A stretch of DNA of 33,255 bases from Pseudomonadota bacterium (GTDB lineage: Bacteria > Pseudomonadota > Gammaproteobacteria > Steroidobacterales > Steroidobacteraceae): the NCBI GenBank assembly GCA_021805275.1, contig JAJZFQ010000031.1:1-33255 (forward strand), read 5' to 3'. A model generated the notes under the pieces. The model ran no database searches and was not told the origin of the DNA. It was given only the letters and a program-made list of their open reading frames with translations. Both the position numbers and the translations under genes were made by a program. How positions within the stretch are numbered: position 1 is the first letter of the stretch; each line of letters starts with the position of its first letter. Of this stretch, positions 26,269 through 33,200 are shown one piece after another.

Positions 26269-27017
26269 CGCCATGCACCGCAGAGATAGACGGCGGTGGC
26301 AGTGAGCTGAATGACGGCGCCGAAACAGTCGCCGGTCACGCCACTTATCCGCCGCCAGAAATATAGTCCGCTTGCGGCGATGATCGGCAGACAGACCGCC
26401 CAGGGGCGCCAGCTGTCTGCGTGCAGACTCGCCACGGTCACGATGATGGCGATCAATGTGCCGAACACGACCGCCGTGACCGGGATGGCACGGGCGAGCC
26501 GCGCACCCTGTCCGGCGGTCGGTCCACCCTGACGGGCGGAGGGCAAAAAATAGGCAAGTGGAAGCACGCTCCAGCGCGACAGCATTTCGGCCGACACAAA
26601 GTAGGCGAACACCTCCCGATTCGGTAGCGCCGCGATAAATGCGGTCCTCAGCAAGACGGACAGTGCGATGGCGATCGCGCCGTAACTGCCGATTCGGCTG
26701 TCGCGCATGATGCCGAGCACCCGCTCCGCGGTCGTTCCGCCCCCGAAGCCATCCGCCGTGTCGGCGAGTCCGTCCTCGTGAAGCGCGCCGGTGATCACGA
26801 TCAGAAGCGCCACGGATACGGCGGCCGCGCCCGTCGCGGGGAGGTGCGCACGAAGAGCGACGTCGACACCTGCCCCGGCCAGTCCGAGTAATACCCCGAC
26901 CAGGGGGAAGTACGGTGCGGCCTGCGCCAGTGCAATCTCTCCCAGCCACCGCTGCGGCAGAGGAATGCGCGTGAGGAATTGAACCGCGCCGAGGAATTCG
27001 CGGATTGGACGCCTCAT
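26265..27017 (-). CDS. cobS: Adenosylcobinamide-GDP ribazoletransferase CobS
   Basis: A 250-aa inner-membrane enzyme that joins adenosylcobinamide-GDP with alpha-ribazole (phosphate) to form the complete cobalamin. It begins RPIREFLGAVQFLTRIPLP and has the active-site stretch GALHEDGLADTADGF, then ERVLGIMRDSRIGSYGA, with several hydrophobic helices after it. The open frame extends far upstream through cobT in another frame; the ATG at 27017 overlapping the cobT stop (ATGA) is the real start. Its stop in turn overlaps cobC (ATGA). Confidence 0.95.
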   Translation of the reverse strand: MRRPIREFLGAVQFLTRIPLPQRWLGEIALAQAAPYFPLVGVLLGLAGAGVDVALRAHLPATGAAAVSVALLIVITGALHEDGLADTADGFGGGTTAERVLGIMRDSRIGSYGAIAIALSVLLRTAFIAALPNREVFAYFVSAEMLSRWSVLPLAYFLPSARQGGPTAGQGARLARAIPVTAVVFGTLIAIIVTVASLHADSWRPWAVCLPIIAASGLYFWRRISGVTGDCFGAVIQLTATAVYLCGAWR

Positions 27018-28099
27018 GCGTTTGCGGTGCTCACCCCTGCCGATGCGAACGTGGCCATTTCCGTCAGAATGTGCATCGCGGAGGCGATGACCGGCATGGC
27101 GAGCACAGCGCCGGTCCCTTCGCCGAGGCGCATCCGCAAATCCAGGATGGGCGTGATGCCGATGTGATGCAGCAGGTGAGTGTGTCCGGGCTCCTCGGAG
27201 CGGTGGCCGGCGAGCAGATAATCGCGCACCGGGGGGGCGAGCGCAACGGCGACCGCTGCAGCGGCGGTGGCAATGAAGCCATCGACGACGATGATTTTGC
27301 GATGACGCGCAGCGCCGAGAAAAAAGCCAGTCATCGCGGCGATCTCCAGCCCACCGACGCAGCGGAGCGCCTCGAGTGGCGCTACCGTCTCGCTGCGCCA
27401 CTGCGGGAGGTGTCGGTCGAGCGCCTCACCAATCACCTGCTGCTTGCTCTGACGGGCAGCGGAGCTGATTCCGGTCCCCCTGCCGGTCACCGCTTCGACC
27501 GACTGACGGGTCAGGGCCGCGGCGAGCGCGCTAGCGGCCGTCGTGTTGCCGATGCCCATTTCGCCGGCGGCAACCAGATGCATGCCCCGGCTGTGGGCGT
27601 CTTCAGCGGCCTCAAGGCCGACGTTCAGCGCATCCGTCAGCTCGAGCGATGACATCGCGGGCTCGACGCGCAGGTTCCGGCTGGAACGGCGGACCTTTCG
27701 TTGCCATAGCGCACCGTGATTGGGAAAGTCGGCATCCACGCCTACGTCGATGATCGTGAGCTGCACGCCATGGAGTCGCGCGAGCACGTTGATGGCTGCA
27801 CCACCGCGCAAAAAATTCTCGACCATCTGCGCCGTTACGGCGCTGGGGTAGGCACTGACCCCTTCTTGAGTCACGCCATGATCGGCGGCGAACACATACG
27901 CCGCCTTGCGCAGCGGAGCGGACCAGCTGCCTTCGGCAATGGTATAGCACTGCGCGGCGATCGCTTCCAGCTGCCCGAGGCTTCCCGGCGGCTTGGTCAG
28001 CTGATCGAGCCGTTGATTGGCTTCGATCCGCAAGTCCCCCGTCACCGGCCGGACGTGCGCCAGTGTCTCGTGCAGCGAGACGGAATTGATATCGCTCAT
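27014..28099 (-). CDS. cobT: Nicotinate-nucleotide--dimethylbenzimidazole phosphoribosyltransferase CobT
   Basis: A 361-aa enzyme that activates the lower ligand: it moves phosphoribose from nicotinate mononucleotide to 5,6-dimethylbenzimidazole, giving alpha-ribazole phosphate. Conserved sequences include LTKPPGSLGQLE near 34, FAADHGVTQEGVSAYP near 70, GEMGIGNTTAASAL near 180, GTGISSAA, VDGFIATAAA and the catalytic Glu in RLGEGTGAVLA near 325. The ATG at 28099 is used; an overlapping TTG at 28105 is also possible. AGAGAGG upstream can serve either. The stop is coupled to cobS. Confidence 0.95.
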   Translation of the reverse strand: MSDINSVSLHETLAHVRPVTGDLRIEANQRLDQLTKPPGSLGQLEAIAAQCYTIAEGSWSAPLRKAAYVFAADHGVTQEGVSAYPSAVTAQMVENFLRGGAAINVLARLHGVQLTIIDVGVDADFPNHGALWQRKVRRSSRNLRVEPAMSSLELTDALNVGLEAAEDAHSRGMHLVAAGEMGIGNTTAASALAAALTRQSVEAVTGRGTGISSAARQSKQQVIGEALDRHLPQWRSETVAPLEALRCVGGLEIAAMTGFFLGAARHRKIIVVDGFIATAAAAVAVALAPPVRDYLLAGHRSEEPGHTHLLHHIGITPILDLRMRLGEGTGAVLAMPVIASAMHILTEMATFASAGVSTANA

Positions 28100-28101
28100 A
28101 T

Positions 28102-28245
28102 TCAAGGGACCTCTCTGATCATGGGTAAGGTTCCGCTGCTTCGCATGTTGTGCACCCCTGAGTGCGGCATGTCATTGATGCTCATCCGGGCGGTGGCGCC
28201 GGTGCACTCAGTGGCCCATCGATGGCGGGCCGTGAGCGCGATCAT
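28102..28245 (-). CDS. Possible 47-aa protein between cobU and cobT
   Basis: An open frame of 47 codons fills the gap between cobU and cobT exactly. Its ATG overlaps the cobU stop by 4 bp (ATGA), and its TGA ends two bases before the cobT ATG, with the cobT ribosome binding site inside its last codons. The product would be soluble and rich in Met (six) and His (three) with one Cys; I recognise no family. It may be a real small protein, a coupling device that carries ribosomes from cobU to cobT, or the remains of a deleted gene. Its conserved-looking junctions are the only evidence. Confidence 0.4.
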   Translation of the reverse strand: MIALTARHRWATECTGATARMSINDMPHSGVHNMRSSGTLPMIREVP

Positions 28246-28763
28246 TGTGGTGGCCCTTTGAGCTCCAGGGGTAATCCGGCGACCGTGAGTGTGACCCGAT
28301 CACAGAGTTGCGCCAACGTCTGATGAAGCTCGCCGCTGGCGTCGAGGAAGCGGCGCGACAACTCACCCAGTGGCACTACTCCGAGACCCGTTTCGTTACT
28401 GACGAGAATCAGTGCGCCGCGCAGTTGCGCTACCGCATCGCACAGACTGCGCCGCTCGTCGTCCAATCGGTCGGGTCTTACACACAGCAGGTTCGTGAGC
28501 CAGAGCGTCAGGCACTCGACCAACAGACACCGATCGCGCGAATCGTTGGCGAGCAGCACGTTGCCAAGCGCGTACGGCTCTTCGATCGTGATCCACTCCG
28601 ATGGGCGACGTGCGCGGTGTTGCAGAATTCGCGTCTCCATCTCAGCATCGCCTCCATTGAGTGCGGTGGCCACATAGACCACTTGACGGGCGCTCGCGCC
28701 GGCACGCTCTTCCGCGAGCCGACTCTTCCCGGAGCGCACTCCACCGAGGATCAGCTGCTTCAT
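28242..28763 (-). CDS. cobU: Adenosylcobinamide kinase / guanylyltransferase CobU
   Basis: A 173-aa bifunctional enzyme that phosphorylates adenosylcobinamide and then attaches GMP, giving adenosylcobinamide-GDP for CobS. It shows the P-loop LILGGVRSGKSRLAE near residues 4-18, VVYVATAL, RPSEWITIEEP, LLVECLTLWLTNLL and LVSNETGLGVVP, all typical of CobU/CobP. The ATG at 28763 gives the usual family N-terminus. An in-frame ATG at 28811 would add 16 residues and overlaps the stop of the cobQ remnant by 4 bp (ATGA), so it may be the start actually used. Confidence 0.94.
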   Translation of the reverse strand: MKQLILGGVRSGKSRLAEERAGASARQVVYVATALNGGDAEMETRILQHRARRPSEWITIEEPYALGNVLLANDSRDRCLLVECLTLWLTNLLCVRPDRLDDERRSLCDAVAQLRGALILVSNETGLGVVPLGELSRRFLDASGELHQTLAQLCDRVTLTVAGLPLELKGPPQ

Positions 28764-28807
28764 CGGACGGGACCCATTTCCTGCGGACACAGAGCGTCGC
28801 ACGGTAG

Positions 28808-28993
28808 TCATATCGCGCCCCACAACGGCTCGAAATCCGCGTCGCGTTCCGCAGGAGCCGCTACCTGGGGACGTGCGCCGATGGATCGCTCCTGAATGAC
28901 TGACCGTGAGGACCGTGCGTGGGCACGACGGACCCGCCTGCGCTTGCCGGTCGTGGAGCGCGTGCCCTGGAGCAGGAGTGCGCGAGCGGTCAT
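28808..28993 (-). pseudogene. cobQ: Remnant of cobQ (cobyric acid synthase), 61 codons
   Basis: The first 17 codons, MTARALLLQGTRSTTGK, match the start of CobQ with its P-loop (family form QGTxSxxGKS). After Lys17 the sequence becomes basic and unrelated to CobQ, and the frame stops after 61 codons where CobQ has about 480-500. The last residues (ERDADFEPLWGAI) could be a CobQ C-terminus, but this is uncertain. The ATG overlaps the cobD stop (ATGA) and the TGA overlaps a possible cobU ATG (ATGA). In Pseudomonas aeruginosa cobQ stands between the cobD-type gene and cobP/cobU, as here. Best explained as an in-frame internal deletion of cobQ. Confidence 0.75.
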
Positions 28994-29982
28994 GATCGCA
29001 ACGCCTGATACGCCCCGAGCGCCCGCTCGAGGCGTGCCCACTCGGCATCCTGCGCCGCAAGACCGAAGCGCAAGCCGCGCGGCGCCTCGAACAGGCGAGT
29101 GAGGATGCCCTCGCGCGCCAGCGCCTCGTGGATGGGCGTCGCGGCGGTGGTAGGCACCCACTGAAACAGGCTGCAGCCGCCTGCGGGGGGTAACCCACAG
29201 TCCTGCAGGAGTGCAGTGAGGCGAGCGCATTGTCCGTGCAGTCGTGCACGCATGGCGTCGTGCCAGGGCCGGTCGGCGAGCGCGTGTTGCGCGATGAAGC
29301 GGGCCGGGCCGGCGACGGTCCAGGGGCCGAGCTTTTCCTCCAGCGCGTGGAGGAGGTCCTCGGCCGCCAGCACGAACCCGACGCGCGCACCGGCGAGTCC
29401 GAAGAACTTGCCGAGCGAACGCAGCACGATGAGTCCCTCACGTTGAGTGCAGGAGGCAACGCTCTGCGACGAGTCCGCGTCGGCGAACGCTTCGTCGACA
29501 ATCAGCCAGCCTCCACGGACGGCCAGGCGTGCATGCCACTCGAGCAGCCGACTGCGCGTAATGCGCTCCCCAGTAGGGTTGTTCGGATTGACGAGCACGA
29601 GGACATCGAGGACATCGGCGGCGGAGGGACACTCGGCGAGCGTGACCGGCGCGACCTGGTGTCCCGCCTCGCGCCAGCGCAAAGCATGCTCGGCGTAGCT
29701 CGGCGCGAGCACGCCTACCGTCCCGCGCGTGCGCAGTTGGGGCAGATGCATGATTGCGGCCTGAGAGCCGGCGACCGGCAGGACGTGTGGGACGCCGAAG
29801 TAGCTCTGTGCCGCGGTCAGGAGTCCGTCATCCTCCTCCGGTAGGCGGGCCCAGGCCGAGCGGGGCACCTCGATGCCGCACCAGGACACCGGGTTGATTC
29901 CGGTCGATAAGTCCAGCCACTGTTCGAGCGCGATACCATAGCGCAGTGCCGCGCGGCGAAGTCTTCCGCCATGCTCAAGCAT
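28990..29982 (-). CDS. cobD: L-threonine-O-3-phosphate decarboxylase CobD
   Basis: A 330-aa PLP enzyme of aminotransferase fold. It decarboxylates threonine phosphate to (R)-1-amino-2-propanol phosphate, which CbiB attaches to the corrin ring. Marks are WLDLSTGINPVSW near 22-34, VLVNPNNPTGERI, WLIVDEAFAD, and the PLP lysine in RSLGKFFGLAGARVGF. The family is called CobC in Pseudomonas nomenclature. The gene overlaps cbiB by 8 bp upstream and the cobQ remnant by 4 bp downstream. PduX, which makes its substrate, is in the same operon. Confidence 0.93.
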   Translation of the reverse strand: MLEHGGRLRRAALRYGIALEQWLDLSTGINPVSWCGIEVPRSAWARLPEEDDGLLTAAQSYFGVPHVLPVAGSQAAIMHLPQLRTRGTVGVLAPSYAEHALRWREAGHQVAPVTLAECPSAADVLDVLVLVNPNNPTGERITRSRLLEWHARLAVRGGWLIVDEAFADADSSQSVASCTQREGLIVLRSLGKFFGLAGARVGFVLAAEDLLHALEEKLGPWTVAGPARFIAQHALADRPWHDAMRARLHGQCARLTALLQDCGLPPAGGCSLFQWVPTTAATPIHEALAREGILTRLFEAPRGLRFGLAAQDAEWARLERALGAYQALRS

Positions 29983-30922
29983 CGAGTGCCCACCTGATCA
30001 GCCCGATGAGTGTCGCTACCCCGATCCACAGCGCCAATGCACGCAGAACGAGATATCGGGCGCGCCCAATATCCCCGCTCTCAGCGGGACGTCCCTCGCC
30101 CAGAGTGCTCCGCGACAGCCAGCGGCCGTGGTAGAAGGCGCCACCGCCCACGCGGATCTGCAACGCGCCGGCACCGGACGCCATCACCGGTCCGGCGTTC
30201 GGACTGTCCCAGGCGGGCGCCTGCAGTCTCCAGCAGCGCAGTGCGGTGGCGAGATGACCTACCGCCGCATAGCTGAGCGCGGTCAGGCGCGCCGGGAGAA
30301 AATTCATCAGATCATCGAGGCGAGCCGCGGCCCAGCCGAACTGACGATAGCGCTCGGTGCGATAACCCCACATGGCATCGAGCGTATTGATGAGTCGGTA
30401 CGCCAGTGCCCCGGCGGCTCCGCTCACGAGGAACCAGAAGAGCGCACCGAAGAGCGCATCATTGCCGTTCTCGAGTACGGACTCCACCGTCGCGCCGGCG
30501 ATCCGTCCGGAATCCATGTCCGCGGTATCCCGGCTCACCATTGCACCGACGCGGCGACGGGCTTCGACAAGATCTTCATCGCGCAGCGCACGTTCCACCG
30601 CGACGGCATGCTCGTGCAAACTGCGGTGACCTATCACCAGGTAGAGCAGCGCGACCGCCATGAGCGGTGCGAGCGGTCGGTAGCGAAGGAGCAGCGCTAC
30701 CGCCAGAACCGGCGGACCGACCGTGAGTAGCACGGCGAGCACGCCCGCCATATAGCCCGAGGAAAGGTGGTGAGGTGCGAGTGCAGCGCGCTCGCGGGGG
30801 GGATTCAGTCTCGCTTCGAGACGGTGGGCAATGTTCCCGAAGCCCACCAGCGGATGCCACCGCCGAGGCTCACCGAGCCACCCGTCAAGCAGCACAGCCG
30901 CAATGAGCACGCCGGCCTTCAT
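29975..30922 (-). CDS. cbiB: Adenosylcobinamide-phosphate synthase CbiB
   Basis: A 315-aa inner-membrane enzyme that joins adenosylcobyric acid with aminopropanol phosphate. Typical sequences are LLDGWLGEPRRWHPLVGFG near 12-30, MVSRDTADMD near 127 and ATVESVLENGNDALFGALFWF near 143-163, with several hydrophobic helices. The ATG at 30922 overlaps the stop of the 51-aa ORF (ATGA). The protein needs cobyric acid; since cobQ is broken here, that substrate would have to come from outside or from genes elsewhere. Confidence 0.94.
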   Translation of the reverse strand: MKAGVLIAAVLLDGWLGEPRRWHPLVGFGNIAHRLEARLNPPRERAALAPHHLSSGYMAGVLAVLLTVGPPVLAVALLLRYRPLAPLMAVALLYLVIGHRSLHEHAVAVERALRDEDLVEARRRVGAMVSRDTADMDSGRIAGATVESVLENGNDALFGALFWFLVSGAAGALAYRLINTLDAMWGYRTERYRQFGWAAARLDDLMNFLPARLTALSYAAVGHLATALRCWRLQAPAWDSPNAGPVMASGAGALQIRVGGGAFYHGRWLSRSTLGEGRPAESGDIGRARYLVLRALALWIGVATLIGLIRWALDA

Positions 30923-31074
30923 TCCGCGACCCGCAGCCTCACCGGTGGTAGGGCCAGCAGTCCTGCCGGGTACCGAAGGGCATCATCCAGCAGCGTGGCA
31001 CCGCTCTGGATCCCGTCCTTGAGGGCGCGCGTCAGGGCAAGGTCCCGCGCGGCGCATCGATCACGGCCGCTCAC
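30919..31074 (-). CDS. Probable 51-aa protein between bluB and cbiB
   Basis: A GTG-initiated open frame of 51 codons that fits the space between bluB and cbiB exactly. GTGA overlaps the bluB stop and ATGA overlaps the cbiB start, four bases each. Codon use is GC-rich at third positions like real genes here. The product has a basic N-terminus (SGRDRCAARD) and then an amphipathic helical stretch ending in Leu/Pro/Val-rich sequence; I recognise no family. The perfect double coupling makes translation likely. Alternatives are a remnant of a deleted gene, like cobQ in this operon, or a mere ribosome bridge. Confidence 0.55.
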   Translation of the reverse strand: MSGRDRCAARDLALTRALKDGIQSGATLLDDALRYPAGLLALPPVRLRVAE

Positions 31075-31730
31075 GGCGCCCCTTCCGGCCAGTCATTCTC
31101 GAACAGCATTTCGCTGAGCGGTCGCGGCTGACGCCACTGCTCCAGCGCAAGGCGTGGAGCCGGATCGAATTGCGCGACGTTGCCAATGCACAATATGGCG
31201 ACGGGACGCGCTTGCTCTGGAAACCGCAGCAGGTCGGCCAGCGCCAGTGGGTCGAACATGGAGACCCAGCCGACGCCCAGCCCCTCCGCACGCGCTGCCA
31301 GCCACAAGTTTTGTATCCCGCAGGCCACCGAGGCCAAGTCCATCTCCGGAAGCGTGCGCCGGCCGAAGATCTCGCGGGTGCCGCCCTGGACCAGTGCGAC
31401 GACCAGCAGCTCGGCGCAGTCGAGAATGCCCTCGACCTTCAAGCGCAAAAATTCGTCCCGTCGGTGACCCAGCGCATCGGCCGTACGCAGGCGCTCCTGC
31501 TGAACCAGCGTATGTATCCTTTGACGCAATTCGAGTCGCGTAATGTGCAGAAAGCGCCACGGTTGCGATAGTCCTACGCTCGGTGCGGCGTGCGCGCACT
31601 GCAGGATCCGTGCAAGCGTTTCGGGGTTGACCGGCGTGCGCAAAAATGACCTGACATCGCGGCGTTCGCGAATGACGCGATAGATGGCCGCGAGAGCCGT
31701 GTCGTCATAGCGGTGTGGAGAATTGCTCAT
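31071..31730 (-). CDS. bluB: 5,6-dimethylbenzimidazole synthase BluB
   Basis: A 219-aa flavin-destroying enzyme of the nitroreductase fold. It breaks down reduced FMN with oxygen to form 5,6-dimethylbenzimidazole, the lower ligand of B12. Family sequence is clear: IRERRDVRSFLRTPVNPETLARIL near 19-42, AHAAPSVGLSQPWRF near 47-61, LDCAELLVVALVQGG, PEMDLASVACGIQNLWLAARAEGLGVGWVSMF and VAILCIGNV. The ATG at 31730 is preceded by 130 bp after btuM. It allows the cell to make true cobalamin aerobically or to remodel pseudo-cobamides together with CobT and CobS. Confidence 0.94.
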   Translation of the reverse strand: MSNSPHRYDDTALAAIYRVIRERRDVRSFLRTPVNPETLARILQCAHAAPSVGLSQPWRFLHITRLELRQRIHTLVQQERLRTADALGHRRDEFLRLKVEGILDCAELLVVALVQGGTREIFGRRTLPEMDLASVACGIQNLWLAARAEGLGVGWVSMFDPLALADLLRFPEQARPVAILCIGNVAQFDPAPRLALEQWRQPRPLSEMLFENDWPEGAP

Positions 31731-31860
31731 GGCAATTAGACGCCTCGTCCGAATACCCAGTGACTCACCCGTGCCCTACCGTTCGATTCCCGCTCGCGCG
31801 TCAATCTCGAACTCGAGGACGTAGGCGGTCGTCCCTTCGTCGGTTGACATGGCTGCGGCG

Positions 31861-32460
31861 TCAACTCCGGAATCGAGCGACACTCATGGCGTTTGCAGAT
31901 GCGCGCGCGGGCAGACGGCGGGTTGCCGCTAGGTGGCCCAGCACCGCGAGTGCGACGTAGCCGGCAGTGGCGAGCATGAAGTAGCCATACCAGCTCGTGA
32001 CGTTGAACCACCAACCCGAGATGCTCGCATGCACGATGCGATCGTTCAGCCAATAGAAACTCCCTTCCGTCAACAGAAAGCAGCCACTGACCGAGAGCAT
32101 AAAACTGAGAGCAAGTCGCCCAAGATCGCGCGACAGCGTCTGGTAGGCACGGCTGAACCACGCGCCGCCGAGCCATAGGAGTGAGTACGCCGGCACAATG
32201 AACCAATACGCGGCCGTGGCACAGTAGTCGCTGAAGCCGTAGTAATGAACCGCAGCGAAATCGATCCCAATTGCCTGAGCGAGCAGCGCGGGAAGCGCCC
32301 AGCGCCAATCCGCCGCGAAGTAGACTCCGGCAATGAAGAACACCGCCCACGACGCATCGGGTAGCGAGGACGCACTGGCGCATTGACCGAAGCGGGTAAC
32401 GGCCATCGTGGCGGCGAGCGCGAGGAAGCCGAGGCGCCGAGTCGATTGCTGCGTGAGCAT
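31861..32460 (-). CDS. btuM: BtuM-like cobalamin transporter (inner membrane)
   Basis: A 199-aa membrane protein with about six hydrophobic segments. The stretch FGQCASASSLPDASWAVFFIAGVYF and the later GFSDYCATAAYWF...PAYSLLWLGG look like BtuM, a solitary S-component-type B12 transporter studied in Thiobacillus denitrificans. There a conserved cysteine at position 80 binds the cobalt of the substrate and supports decyanation. With the start at 32460 the cysteine in SDYC is also residue 80. A cobalamin riboswitch lies upstream on the same strand and B12 genes follow. The open frame extends to 32544 with other possible starts and no strong Shine-Dalgarno for any. The family match is from memory. 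Confidence 0.8.
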   Translation of the reverse strand: MLTQQSTRRLGFLALAATMAVTRFGQCASASSLPDASWAVFFIAGVYFAADWRWALPALLAQAIGIDFAAVHYYGFSDYCATAAYWFIVPAYSLLWLGGAWFSRAYQTLSRDLGRLALSFMLSVSGCFLLTEGSFYWLNDRIVHASISGWWFNVTSWYGYFMLATAGYVALAVLGHLAATRRLPARASANAMSVARFRS

Positions 32461-33000
32461 GGAGTGGTTCCGGTCTAGGGGCGAGGCGGGTGTGCATTGA
32501 CTCATGGGGTTTGCGGACTGCTCAGGGATCAAGGCGCGTTGCAATCGAGTGCCACTGAACGATCACGGTGCCGTCGGTGGCGAGGTGAGCCACTTGCGCT
32601 CCGATTTGCGGGCAAAGCGGGAGATCACCACCGAAGAGCAGGGAATTTCACCTGTACCGCAGTCGTCGTGGTACGGATGCACACGCCCTATCGTCGCGAC
32701 GGCACGGGTGTCGAGGGCCGAGTGAGGGCCGAATCGTTGGTTCTGGGTCCGGGGCCTCGAGAGAAGGCCAAGCTCATTGGGCCGAGAATCAAATCACTAT
32801 TCTCTAGGGGCGCAATCGAGGAAGCGCCCCCGGCCAGAGGATGTACCGCGGCAATCACGAATGTCATCGGTCTGCTCCTACACACGCCACGTGCGTCGAG
32901 GTCAACCCGGGGCGCGTGTGTGGAGACGACAGAAGGCTGCGATATGCAGATATCGTAACCGGTCTGACATCGCCCAACGCGAGTCGCCGAGTGCGTGTCT
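32461..33000 (-). other. Long structured leader between riboswitch and btuM
   Basis: About 540 bases with no established gene. On the minus strand it contains several strong pairings: a 9-bp stem between 32625-32633 and 32575-32583 (one wobble), enclosing a TTTG-CCCG-CAAA hairpin; GTACC/GGTAC at 32654-32674; and an 8-bp ACACACGC/GCGTGTGT pairing near 32880-32923. It may be decayed coding sequence, an extended regulatory leader or a second RNA element. Confidence 0.5.
32688..32867 (-). CDS. Doubtful 59-codon ORF in the btuM leader
   Basis: An ATG at 32867 has an AGGAG eight bases upstream, directly after the 3' arm of an 8-bp hairpin, which is a layout suited to riboswitch-controlled translation. 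The product (about 59 aa, hydrophobic start MTFVIAAVHPLAGG then low-complexity Ser/Pro/Arg) resembles no family I know, and its second half looks non-protein-like. It may be the broken start of a lost gene. Confidence 0.25.
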   Translation of the reverse strand: MTFVIAAVHPLAGGASSIAPLENSDLILGPMSLAFSRGPGPRTNDSALTRPSTPVPSRR

Positions 33001-33200
33001 CCGGCCGGTCTCCGGGCTCGCGAATGGACGTGTCGTCCTTAAGACCGCACCTTCCCGTGCCGTGGGCACAGTGGTTCTTCGCAGTCTGCGCTTCGCTTAC
33101 CGTTGCGTGGGCAGCGCCGGCTTGGCTCCCGCTGAGCGGATGCGCACCGACTTCCCGTTTCAGTCCAGGGAATCAAATTTCCTGGACCACCTGAGACGGG
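33001..33200 (-). promoter_or_regulatory. Cobalamin riboswitch upstream of btuM-bluB operon
   Basis: Read on the minus strand, the parts come in the usual order. A GTCCAGG/CCTGGAC hairpin is followed by ACGGGAAGTCGGTGC, then GCCGGCGCTGCCCACGCAACGGTAAGCG, CCACTGTGCCCACGG and ACGGGAAGG. Last is the B12 box GCCCGGAGACCGGCC at 33003-33017. Compared with the first riboswitch the box has CCGG in place of CAGG and CCGG in place of CCTG, a paired change that keeps the stem. It should repress the salvage operon when B12 is plentiful. Confidence 0.88.

Noticed and set aside
31780..31793. GTTCGATTCCCGC, like a tRNA T-loop, as a possible att repeat of tRNA-Arg
   Set aside because: Only part of the T-loop consensus agrees, flanks do not match the tRNA 3' end, and no acceptor stem is present.
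31776..31850. 24-codon minus-strand ORF between btuM and bluB
   Set aside because: No ribosome binding site and no coupling with either neighbour, unlike the other small ORFs of this operon.
32571..32652. FMN riboswitch
   Set aside because: Three short motifs agree in order, but the spacing is too short and other conserved parts of the RFN element are missing; kept only as a finding to test.
32504..32958. Two plus-strand frames (73 and 153 codons) opposite the btuM leader
   Set aside because: No ribosome binding site or protein-like composition; the region pairs with itself and is better seen as RNA leader or decayed DNA.
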